Assembly (NCBI GenBank): GCA_963969495.1
Contig: OZ018330.1
Coordinates: 69,301,210-69,365,209, forward strand
Direction of reading: 5' to 3'
From: Ceratothoa steindachneri
Taxonomy: Eukaryota; Arthropoda; Malacostraca; Isopoda; Cymothoidae
DNA: 64,000 bases
The notes under the pieces are model-generated. The model was given only the letters and a program-made list of their open reading frames with translations. It was not told where the DNA came from and searched no databases. Shown here in pieces: positions 54,742-64,000 of the stretch. Position 1 is the stretch's first letter. The number at the start of each line of letters is the position of its first letter. The translations under genes were made by a program, and so were the position numbers.

Positions 54742-55040
54742 CAGGGGTGGGGAAACCTTTTTGAGCCGTGGGCGAAAATTTCTATTGAAAGAAGTCGGCA
54801 GGCAATAAATAAAATTCGACTCTTGTATTGTAAATGTTGTTTAAATTTATTGCATGGTGCCATATACTCATGCATTAATATCTAAAATAAAAATTAATAC
54901 GCAACATTTTATTGATTGCTACCACGTAAATTAGACATACAGTTATTATTTAATTTTCAGTATTGAAAATTTGTGCATGCAAATATATCATTTAAGGGGC
55001 GATGAAAATTGGGCGAGCGAGCGAGGGTCCCCCATCCCTG
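54742..55040. mobile_element. hAT-type MITE (299 bp)
   Basis: Flanked by a perfect 8-bp duplication CTTTAGAC (54734-54741 and 55041-55048). Ends CAGGGGTGGGGAAACC and the reverse complement of GGTCCCCCATCCCTG form imperfect inverted repeats typical of hAT. No coding capacity, so it depended on a transposase supplied elsewhere; its ends differ from those of hAT-1 and hAT-2. Confidence 0.95.
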
Positions 55041-55401
55041 CTTTAGACAATATGTTTGGGCAAGTTATCTAAGTCCTCGAGGGGTAACCTCGTTCCTGTC
55101 CTTAGTCCGATTGAAAACTTTTCAGAAATTCTAAACCGAAACAGAGATGGGACTCTTCCAACCAAGTTCATCTTTGAAAAGAATTCTGGGACTTTTGGCA
55201 AAACATTGTCCAACATAATAAATGGTTTGCCGACCTAATTCTCAAGAAAATGATCGTTGTGATAAAAAAATAAGGGCTTATCAACTAAATATTAATTATG
55301 ATTACATTGCAATCAAGATTAGCTTTATTTAATGTGAGCTTACTGTTTTTATATCTATTTTGCACATTAGAACCCATATTCTTTGAGTGGTTGATCTCGA
55401 A

Positions 55402-56660
55402 AGTCCCTATGGTCCCGAGAGACTCCAGTCATAACCCAAACCCTTCGGGTTTAAAGCTAGGAAACTCCTTCGAGAGCTCGGTGTAGTTCTCGGGTCGGTG
55501 GTGCCTCTGGTTCTGCCCAGGACGCTACCCATGAGTATTGCGTTCGGCCTTTTTGGAGCGCACTTCGTGTCGCGCTGGATTCGTGCCAGTGTATATGGAT
55601 GGCTCCAAAATCGGAGAGAGGGCCAGCTTCCACACCGTATGCCCGCTGTTTGGAGTCAGCGAGGCTCTGCCAGGCGCTGCGTCTGTCTTTACGGCTTAGC
55701 TGGTTGCAATACACCACTCGGTACCGGAGATTACGCGACGTGCCCGGTTCGGAGACCGGATTGTGATCTATAGCGACTCACAAAGCGCCCTGAGTGCTCT
55801 CGGGGCATTGGAATCTCACCATCCCCTGGTTCGCGATATCCGTGACGCCACTGTTTTGGCGAGCCGGGCAGATGTCGAGATCATCTTCTGCTGGGTTCCT
55901 GGACATGTAGGAATTGCGGGAATGAGCGTGCCGATGAGGGCGCCAAAGAGTCCGCGAGGACTCTGCGACCAGACCAGCGTTTCGCTCTTCCTCACACAGA
56001 CTACATGGCAGTAATACGGGCAGCTCTTCGGACTGCTTGGCAAATAAGATGGGAGACGGTCGAAGGGAACTTAAAGTTGCGTGCTATTGCGCCGCGACTG
56101 TTCCCATGGACCTATCCCTCAATGCCGCGACGGCTTCAGGTCGCTTTGTGTCGTCTCAGAATCGGACACACTCGTGTGACGCATCGCTATCTGATGGAGC
56201 GCTCGCCTGCGCCCTATTGTGACGACTGTGTCGTCTTCCAGACTGTTCGGCACATTCTTGTCGAATGTCCCAGTCTGGGTGATCTTCACGCACGTTACCT
56301 GTCCCGGTACCGGGATGGGCGGGGTCGCTACCGCCTGTCCCTTGTATTCGGAACGAGTGCGTGCACATTGACTGGTGGACTTGACTTTTTTGGGGGGAGG
56401 CCGGCCTTCTCCTTTTTATTTAATTAGTTTTTTTGTTGTTTTTTGTTATTGTTGTTTTCTCTGTAGGTCGCACGCTCCTGCGACGGGGGGGACGGGGACC
56501 TCCCCCCGACGCTGGAACCTGCTTCCTAATTGTTGTCATCTTTCAATTTTATCATTGTTTTGTTTTCATTTTTTTATTTTAAAGTAGCCTAGAGCTAGGC
56601 TGCTTGATTGCGGCGACTTATGCCTAAGTGGGCAGTCGCCAGATAGCCCCTTAAAAAAAA
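55402..56660 (+). mobile_element. 5'-truncated I-like copy H1
   Basis: Starts between the RT and RNase H domains ('gagagactccagtcata'), contains RNase H (YSDSQSAL near 55766, WVPGHVGIAG near 55891, with a 1-bp loss just after), the C-terminal finger (PYCDDC near 56212) and the 3' UTR with hairpins at 56585-56645. The RNase H part is very close to copies A and G. The tail is 'ccccttaaaaaaaaaa'. 55049-55401 upstream holds nothing recognised. Confidence 0.88.
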
Positions 56661-57570
56661 AATGGTGTCGAACAAGGCTCGGTGCCTAGCACAGAACCCG
56701 AGTCCACCTTTGTGAAGGCTTCTCAGATGGCGCGGGAGCACGAAGGTTTACAAGGAGAGGAGGGATCTCATCCTGCGGCTGGTTCCCCTGTGACAGCCAA
56801 GACCTTCTCCATTTCAGAAAAAGATCTTGCCGAGGCCGGCCCTTCTGCATAGGGGAGAAGAGAAGCGGGTTCATTCCCCGCCCTCCTCTCCTAAGAAAAA
56901 TAGGAAGAGAAAAAGACTCGGGGCTCCTCTCCTTCCGCGGGAGCCGCAGCGACGGACGGGGCGCGCGGCCGTTTTGGTATTCGACCAAGCCAAGAACGGT
57001 ACGTCCGGCCCCGGAGCTTCCCTGGGTGGGGAGTCTCAGACAAAGATCAAAATTGCAGGACGCACCGCCATTTGGTGGAGCCCTCCCCTTCGCCTGACTT
57101 CGACGACTGCGCTGTCCCCGAGACTGTTCCGCACATTCTCGTCGAATGACCCCAGTCTGGGTGATCTTCGCGCACATTACCTGTCCCGCTAGCCGGGTCG
57201 CTACCGCTCGTCCCTTGTACTCGGGACGTGTTCGTTCACACATACTTGTAGACTATACGACTTTTTTTCAGGAGGCTGGCCTCCTCCACTTTATTTGACT
57301 GTTGTTTTTTTGTAGGTCGCATGTTCCTGCGCCGTGGGGAGGCAGGCCTCCCTCCGACCGCGGAGAGCGCTTCCTTCTTGCTTTTTTGCTTTGTTTTCTG
57401 GTTATTTTTTTGCCTTTGTCCCTTTTTATAGTTGGTTTTTGTTTTTAAAAAGTTTTGTTTTTTAATCTAGCCTAGTATTAGGCTGTAACCTGATTACAGC
57501 TACTTATCCCCAAGTAGGCAGTCGCCAGATGTGCTTCCGAAATTAAAAAACAAAACAAACAAAAAACACA
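56661..57570 (+). mobile_element. I-like copy H2, internally deleted
   Basis: Begins directly after the H1 tail in ORF1 ('ggctcggtgcctagcacagaacccgag'), includes the lysine-rich region near 56890, then at about 57055 jumps straight to the end of ORF2 ('gcaccgccatttggtggagc'), losing about 5 kb. A 3' UTR and diverged hairpins (57465-57535) follow, ending in an A/C-rich tail. Non-coding now. Confidence 0.85.
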
Positions 57571-58020
57571 CCATGTACCTTACTGCGAGGACTGCTTTGT
57601 CCCCCGGACTATTAGGTAGATTCTTGTTGAATGTCGTAGTCTGTGTGATCTTCGCGTATGTTACCTGTTCCTATACCGGGTCGAGCTGAGTTACTACCGC
57701 TTGTTTCTTCTGCTCGGGACCAGTTCGTACATACATATGTGTACTCATGGACTTTCTGGAGGAGGCTGCCACCTTTATTTTATTTGATGTTGATCGCATG
57801 CTCCATCGCCGGCGGAAGCGGTCCCCTCACGTCGGAGAGTGTTCCTGCTTTTTCCTTTTATATTGTTTATGTTTGGCTTCTGTTGTGTTTTGCTTAATGT
57901 TTATATTTTCCTGGTGTTTTTAATGTAACTAAGCAATAGGTTATTTTTTTAATTGCGGTGATTTATGCCCTTGGTGTTAGTCGCCAGATGCTCGCCCTTA
58001 AAGAAAAAGACAAAACATAT
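57571..58020 (+). mobile_element. 5'-truncated I-like copy H3
   Basis: Starts at the tail of H2 within the C-terminal finger codons ('ccttactgcgaggactgc'), continues through the end of ORF2 and a diverged 3' UTR with 'ttagtcgccagatg' near 57978, and ends in an A-rich tail. It is the third I-like copy in an unbroken head-to-tail series. Confidence 0.82.
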
Positions 58021-58689
58021 TAGCTAAATGCTATTTCCATCCCCTTGCCTTTCCTTTTTATATTCTGCGTTTGCCCGTGTCGATATAATTTGAGGATCAC
58101 AAACAGGTTTGCTTCGCTCGACGTCACATAAGTTAGGCTCGCCTGTTAACACCATACATAGATGTGTGTCCCAGTTGTCCTTGAGGTAGGCGAGATCTTT
58201 TCTACGTATTGAAGGCCACTCACTTTCACGCGTCCTCCTGACTTTCGCCCACCACCTTATCTTTTTAGCTTTGTACTCGTGGTTTATGTGGATTCTTTAG
58301 TTGCTGGATTTCGTGGCCTAGTACCCCGCCCTTCTTCCTAATCATATATGCACCAGTGGGCTTCTTCCCTAGTCTTCCCGATTCTAAGTATTTATTTATT
58401 TAGGATTGGTCATGTGATCATTGCCATCCTTAACATTTGGTTCGCTGTTACTCTCTATTTTTATCGATATTTCCCTTCATCTGTCCTCCCCCTCGTTCTT
58501 TAAACCTTGTGAAAAAAATGACATTGTTGGTTACCCTATTCATAATTAATTTTCCATTCATTTCTCGCTCGTTCTCAGTATCATCAGTTTGTCTTCCCAA
58601 TGTCCAACTAAAGTATCCAAGTGTAGTTAATTTTTGTTTGTGTTTATTGACGATGTATCCAAACTCGTGTTTCCCTGCCCAAAGGATCT
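58021..58689. other. Unannotated sequence, nothing recognised
   Basis: T-rich, no convincing frame. The open segment at 58437-58697 has no known motif. Confidence 0.35.
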
Positions 58690-59115
58690 ATCCTTAAGTG
58701 GCACGGCGATTTGCTTTCCCGGCCGCCGTGCAGACGGGAGTCAGCGCCCCGTCCGGCCCCAGCTTAGCCTCTTCCTCTTTCTGACACTGTCTTCTTACCC
58801 TGCTCCCTCACTTTCCATACAACCTCTGCCCAAGGCAGAGCCGCCATGCCGATTGACTGCATGGCCACTGGGCTGGAGGTGTGGTCTCAAATGGCGGCAA
58901 GTGGCTGTGCCGTCCCCGTATTCACTCCTCGCAGTTCGAGCTACTACGTGGGGTGATTAGCGTTTGCGTCCCGTGAAAATAATAGTCCCCAGGGTCAAGA
59001 ATGAAAATTAAAAAAAAAACACCCCCTCTACTTCCCCTGCACCATCGTCCGAGCCGCTTCATGGCAAAAAAGGTCTCCCCTCCCTTTGCTTTCTCAGGGG
59101 TCCCTCCAAACTTGT
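58690..59115 (+). mobile_element. I-like relic J, left part (5' UTR and ORF1 start)
   Basis: Matches the 5' UTR of copy G ('ggcacggcgatttgc', 'cgtccggccccagcttagcctctt') with a deletion of about 200 bp in its middle. The ORF1 start region follows at about 59000, with the ATG displaced and a poly-A run. The homology breaks off at 'aacttgtaccgg' where a CR1-like fragment begins. Confidence 0.85.
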
Positions 59116-60512
59116 ACCGGAGTCGTGGATAAAAACCTCAAGCCGAGATTTTGAAGGTGAATTCACGATTCCCGGTTACCAGCTCTTCCTGAAAGATAGA
59201 GGGTGGCGGTGTGATGTTGTATGTCAAGGATACTCTCAACTCGACGGATTGCAACATCATATCCGACCATGAACTACTAGGTGTTGACCTAGAGATAGGT
59301 CCTGCCAAATACAGGACCCTGGTGCTTTATAGACCTCCTGCCCAACTCGTTGAAAAGGACAGAGATCTGTACCAGCTACTGGGAGAACTTGTGAAAGACA
59401 GAGTGTGTATCGTCATGGGTGATTTCAACACACAAGTTGACTGGGAAACCAGAGAACCCTGTGGCGAGAACGCACTACTCCTGGAGTTCACGAACAACGA
59501 GTTCCTCACTCAATGGGTGAGAGAGCCAACGAGAGGAGACAATATCCTCGACTTGGTTTTCACCTCTGAGGAGGACATCGTTGAGGACCTCTCTGTTGGC
59601 GAAGAGCTCGGTGGCAGTGACCACCGACTAATTAGATTTGTAGTCAAAGTCCCCAAGGCAGAGCCTGCAACTAGTAAATCAAGGAAACTGGATTTGAGAA
59701 GAGCAGACTTTGCAGGTCTACGCGCGGGACTGACTGACGTGAGGCTAGAGGAGTGCGATGCTGTTGAAGACTCTTGGAACAGTTTTAAAACCACATTCAT
59801 GAGTCTTCAATCGCGTTTTATCCCTCTGAAATGCCCCCGTCGGTCTTCTGTTCAACCAAAGTGGTTTAATCGAGAAATCGGGCAACTGCTTAGGGAGAAG
59901 AGAAATGTGTACCGGCAATCGAAGATCTCGGGTGACTTTGACGAATACCGGAGGCTAGCCAGGAGAGTGAAGTCCAGCATAAGGGCGGCTAAGCGGTCTG
60001 AGGAACTCCGAGTGGCGAGACTCTGTAAAGAGAATCCCAAGGAGTTTTTTGGATATGTGAACAGCCGTAAACCAATCCGTCGAACGATTGGCCCTCTGAG
60101 GAATGAGGAGGGGACATTAAAGCATTCAGATGCAGAAAATGCCAACCTCCTCAACGACTACTTCTCTTCAGTGTTTACTGAAGAGTGTGGTCCCATTCCC
60201 CAGCCGACGGATTCCTACTCGGGGGAAAAGCTGGAGGCAATGGACTTCACCGAAGGAGAAATAAAGAAAAAGATCGCTGACCTAAAGACGAATAAGTCCC
60301 CTGGACCGGACGGGTTTCTACCTAAAGTGTTGAAGGAAGTGTGCGATGAAGTATCACGACATCTGTGCGCTATCTTTAACATGTCAATCCGGACCAAATG
60401 CGTTCCTAGAGACTGGCGTGAGGCGGAGGTGACTCCTATCTTCAAGAAAGGAGACCGTAACCAACCGTCGAACTACCGACCTATCAGTCTGACTTCGATA
60501 GTCAGCGGGTGA
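59116..60512 (+). pseudogene. CR1-like non-LTR fragment (endonuclease and start of RT)
   Basis: A different LINE from the I-like family. Reading from 59117: ESWIKTSSRDFEGEFTIPGY, LFLKDR, then a frameshift near 59200 into a clean 433-codon frame (59211-60512). It shows GGGVMLYVKD, VIMGDFN-type VCIVMGDFNTQVDWE (near 59410), LGGSDHRLIRF (endonuclease SDH, near 59608), then the linker and the start of the RT (KSPGPDGFLPKVLKE near 60296, EVTPIFKKGDR, SNYRPISLTS near 60470). It stops abruptly after the second RT motif. Both ends are missing, which is unusual for a LINE insertion. It lies inside I-like relic J. Confidence 0.88.
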
Positions 60513-61260
60513 AGTGGACTCCCCCTTTCCATCGGCAGTCCCTCCTTTCCTTTCATAGGGGACTGCCAAGAAAGCACGCTGGCCGCCCAATATTTACCGC
60601 TCCCGGTGGGAGCGGCTCTCGATAGAGCCAACTCTTTTAGAAGCGCAAGGGATGGCAGGGGCCGTCCGCCCGTGCCCCCTCAAATACTGCTGGCGTGCAT
60701 CTCATGTTTAAAGGAGGTCACCTTACGTGTTTCCCCTTCGAAACAATGTGATGCGCATTTCCTTGATCCCAGGATCGTCTGTCATTTCGCAAGGTTAAGG
60801 AATTGGTCATGGCGCGCCCAGCGCTGCCTGGGACGTCTTATGTCTCAATGTTAAAAAAAAGACCCTCTGCTCGTGGCACCTCGAGGCCTACGAGCATGAT
60901 CTTTCCGCGCCCATTCGGAACCCTTTTTCGCGTTCTACCCACCACGTGCGCTCCCCTGCTATGGCTGGAGGAACAAAGGGTTCACACCCAGCCCGGGCTA
61001 AAAACAGGGCAACTTCCTTTCCCCAGTGTGACCATTTGCCGTAAGGACAAACGGCGACGTGCCTCCACCGAGTCATTAGACTTGCAGGAGGCAACACCCC
61101 TGAAATTGGTCGTGAGGCCATCTTTCTAGGTTCTTAAAGCTGCTCTCCCAAATGAGCACAACACTAAAACAGCTTCGGCGCTACCTCCACACCCAGTGCT
61201 AGGCTGGGTGAGTCGAAGATGGGGGATCCTCTAAAGGAGGGACCCTCGCCTCCCGAGGCG
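60513..61260 (+). mobile_element. I-like relic J, right part (ORF1 remnants)
   Basis: Resumes ORF1 with 'ggactccccctttcc' and 'ggcagtccctcc', deletes the region from the N-terminal third to the knuckles (near 60690-60740), then covers 'atcgtctgtcatttcgcaagg' to the region before the ORF1 end. It is cut at 61260 by the 5' end of copy K. Confidence 0.83.
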
Positions 61261-64000
61261 CCGTAAGGGGCGCGGCGATTTGCCATCCTGGCCGCCGTGC
61301 TGACGGGATCCAGCGCTCCGTCCGGCCCCAGCTTAGCCTCTCTTCCTTCCTTCAGATCGCCTGTATTTCTCCCCTACCTCGTCGCTTTTCATACAACCTC
61401 TCCCACCACTTTCTCTGGTCAGCCTCTAATTTCACAGGGTAGATGCTGACCTTCTTCTCAGCCAACCGTCCCGGATCGGGGCTGAGGGGGGAGGGGACAA
61501 TGTTCCCTAACCCCTCAGCTCCGGTCTGGGGTGGTTGGTTTTTAACACCCTGCTTCATCCCCACCCATACCTTCCTCACATCCCTTTTCCTCTTTTCTTC
61601 ACAATCTATCTTTTTAACGCCGTGTCCAAGGTGGAGCTGCCATGCCGATGGACTGCCAGGCCACCAGGCCGTAGGGGTGGTCCCAAATGTCTGCGCCTGG
61701 CTCTGCCGGGCCTGTAAGCACCTCTTGCAGTGCGGGCTACTGCGAGAGGTCATGCGCGATTGCTTCCCGTGATACAAATAGGGTCACCGTGCCCAATGAG
61801 GAATATCAAAAAATACCCCAACCCTCAACTTCCCCTGTAACATCAACGGAGCCGCCCTCGGGCCGCTCCACCGAAAAAATGGAGGTCACACCCCTGTGCT
61901 TTCGCAGGGGACCCTCCATATTTCTCTAACTGGAGAGGTCCTCCTACGATTACGGTGTTGGTGACTCCCCCTCACCCCCGTCTTTGGAGGTGCTTTGGGC
62001 ACCTCCCTCTTTCCAGCGGCAGTCCCCTCTGTTCTTTCCAAGGGGACTGCCAAGAAAGCCAGCAGGCAGCCCTTAGCCAGCCGCTCCACATTTACGCGGC
62101 TTGGTAGGGCAAACCCCCTTAGGGGGGAGAGGGAAGCCAGGCCCCTTCGGTCGCTTCCTTCAAAAGACCTGCTGGCAAGAATTTTAAACCTTGCCGAGGT
62201 CAAGGCCTGTGCCTCCCCAAACAAGACTGGTGACGCTGCCCAAGGGACCTGTGATCTCCTGGGAGGGGATGGCCAACTGGAGGCCCCTCCTGTGATAGAC
62301 ATGGTCTTTGAGGAAACCTAGCCTCAGACGGTAGGGCCTTCCATAGGGGAAAATCCGGCCCTCGGCGCCAAGCACCGAACCCGAATCCGCCCCTATGCAA
62401 GGTCCTCCGCAAACGGCTGGGGCCTCCGAGGAAGTACAAGGAGGGGAGGGATCTCATCTGACCGGTGCCCCTGTGACCACCAGGACCTCCATTTCGGAGA
62501 AAGACCTGGCCGAGATCGGTCCATCTGGCCTAGGAGCCTCTGCCGGTGCAGGGGAGTAGCGGGTTCATTCCTCGCCCTCCTCTCACAAAAGAAAAAAAAA
62601 TAGGAAAAACACTAAAAAGACTCGGGGCTCTTCTCCATCCGCGGGTGCTGCGGGGACGGATGGGTCTGCTGCCACTTTGGTAAGCGACCAATCCAAAATC
62701 GGCACATCCGGCCCCTCTGCCCCCCCCCCCCCGGGTGCGGAGCCACCGACTATGAGTAAGACGAAAAGAGCGCGGGACGGAACATCGATAACATCAGGGC
62801 CCCTCATTCAGAGGTTACCTGGCGTTTTCGAGCCCGCTGGCTTCAAATGCTTCCTCGTTATTCGATCCACTTCTGGCTCCATGTTGGCTAAGGGCAACAT
62901 GATCCATCAGAGGAGAGGATTAGTTAGTGCAATTGGTAGAGAGCCGAAGGTGACCCGTTTCTCGGACGGGAGCCTTCTGGCGAATGCGGCGAATCCCGCC
63001 GAGGTGGCCAAAATAAGTGGTCTTCGGACACTTCATGGCACCCCGGTGAGTGTGACGCCGCACTCTACCATGAACTTTGTGAAAGGAGTAGTTTATGCGA
63101 GGGAACTCGTTGACTACTCCATAGAGGATATCACCTTAGAGCAGGCCGACCATGGGGTGATCAAGGTCAAACTTGTGATGAGAAAACAAGGAGGGGCCTC
63201 GAGACCCCCCCTACACTCTTCTTCACTTTCGACTGTGACAAGCTCCCTGAGTCCCTGAGTCGGTGCGTGTCGGTCGGTACCGCAACCGTGTGAAGGCATT
63301 CGTGCCCCCTCCCGCGGCGGTGCTATTACTGTCACCGCTTTGGCCATACGAATCGATCTTGTAGACGTGCAAAGTCGGGGTCACCCGAAGTCTGTTTAAA
63401 TTCCTCCAAGGCCGCACACGATAAGTCGAAATCATGTGTGGCCAAGTGTGTCAATTGCGGAGAGCCGCACCTCGCTTCTTCGAAGCAATGTGCATATCTC
63501 TTCGAGAAAGAAATCCTGGCCGTTCAGGCCCAGGATCGAATCTCATTCCGCGAGGCTAAGGACTTGGTCCTGGCGCGCCCGGCTCTGCCTGGGACGTCAT
63601 ATGCCTCAATAGTTAGAAAGGCACCCTCTGCTCCTGGTCCATCCAGGCCAACGAGCACGGTTGTTTCCGCGCCTATTCGGAGCCCTTCTGCGGGCTCTAC
63701 TCAACATGGGCCCTTCCCTGGTAAAGCAGGCAGCAAAAAGGGTTCACACGCAACCCCAAATATAACCCAGGCTCCCCCTTCTTCCACCAGCGTGACCGTT
63801 TTCCATATGGCGAAACGGCCACGCCCCTCCACCGAGTCGTTATACTCACAGGAGGCAACACTCCTGAAGTTGTTCGCCAGGCCATTTTCCGGGGTTCCTA
63901 AAGCTGTCCCCCGAAAGGAGGACAGCAAGAAAGGAGCTTCGGCTCCTTCGCCCATGCCTAGGGGTGGAGGGAGTAGCTCGGAGACGGTGGTTCCTCGAAA
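61261..64000 (+). mobile_element. I-like relic K (5' UTR and ORF1, continues beyond the window)
   Basis: The 5' end 'cgccgtaaggggcgcgg' matches that of copy G. The 5' UTR spans to about 61788. ORF1 is decayed: the start codon is GTG (61789-61791), a deletion lies near 61940, and a TAG occurs near 62320. An open part at 62677-63210 keeps the RRM-like region (FEPAGFKCFLVIRST to VMRKQGGASRP). A 1-bp loss near 63208 and an 8-bp duplication (ccctgagt) near 63250 follow, and the knuckles are damaged (63320-63490). The end of ORF1 and all of ORF2 lie past the window edge. Confidence 0.88.
61789..64000 (+). pseudogene. ORF1 (gag-like) pseudogene of relic K, 3' end outside window
   Basis: Aligned by eye to the intact ORF1 at 39335-41791. 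The second knuckle has a Cys replaced (CVNC becomes CLNS near 63392) and frame breaks occur both before and after it. The last visible part, near 63960-64000, corresponds to about 240 bp before the ORF1 stop. It could not give the full RNA-binding protein. Confidence 0.85.

Overview
This is eukaryotic, almost certainly arthropod DNA, and it is essentially a graveyard of transposable elements. I see no host protein-coding gene, rRNA or tRNA. The evidence for a metazoan is spliced transposases with GT/AG introns, AATAAA-type tails, an alternating TA microsatellite, and the mixture of non-LTR, Penelope-like, mariner, hAT and piggyBac families. A decapod crustacean would fit the family mix, but that is inference.

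The dominant element is one GC-rich non-LTR retrotransposon family of the I/Jockey superfamily type. It has ORF1 with three CCHC knuckles and ORF2 with AP endonuclease, reverse transcriptase, RNase H and a C-terminal C2HC finger. I call it 'I-like'. At least 13 of its 3' ends and four of its 5' ends lie in the window, almost all on the + strand. One copy is complete (38811-45668) with a perfect 14-bp target-site duplication. A second copy (1-4015) has an intact ORF2 but its 5' part is outside the window. The rest are relics.

Layout: 1-4015 young copy A; 4018-12945 relic B, split by an unclassified 0.8-kb insertion (4746-5561) and by a 4.65-kb DNA transposon with ~640-bp inverted ends (5667-10315); 13055-13640 a further fragment; 13.6-16.7 kb AT-rich DNA with a decayed RT relic and an orphan I-like 5' end; 16716-23828 relic C, split by a tiny 5'-truncated copy and by a 3.4-kb hAT transposon; 23829-26015 two 5'-truncated copies in tandem; 26-27.3 kb unremarkable; 27.3-29.2 kb a (TA)n tract and two head-to-head Penelope-like relics; 29299-29868 a mariner fragment; 29869-37044 relics E1/E2 with a 708-bp tandem duplication and a 40-bp micro-insertion; 37045-38810 plus 45683-45990 relic F, the target of full-length copy G; 46-48.4 kb unremarkable; 48443-53364 a piggyBac relic containing a hAT transposon (50638-53253); 54742-55040 a hAT MITE; 55402-58020 three 5'-truncated or deleted I-like copies in tandem; 58690-61260 relic J carrying a CR1-like fragment; 61261-64000 relic K running off the window.

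ORF1 presumably coats the I-like RNA, while ORF2 nicks DNA and primes reverse transcription from a strikingly conserved 3' stem-loop region. The nesting order gives a relative chronology: relics B, C and E are old, the hAT, piggyBac and long-TIR transposons hit them or flanking DNA, and copies A and G are recent. Three observations merit most attention: the unclassified long-TIR transposon with a Tudor-like tail on its protein, the conserved 3' double hairpin with repeated head-to-tail stacking of copies, and the absence of any AUG for ORF2 combined with loss of an RNase H catalytic Asp in the only complete copy.
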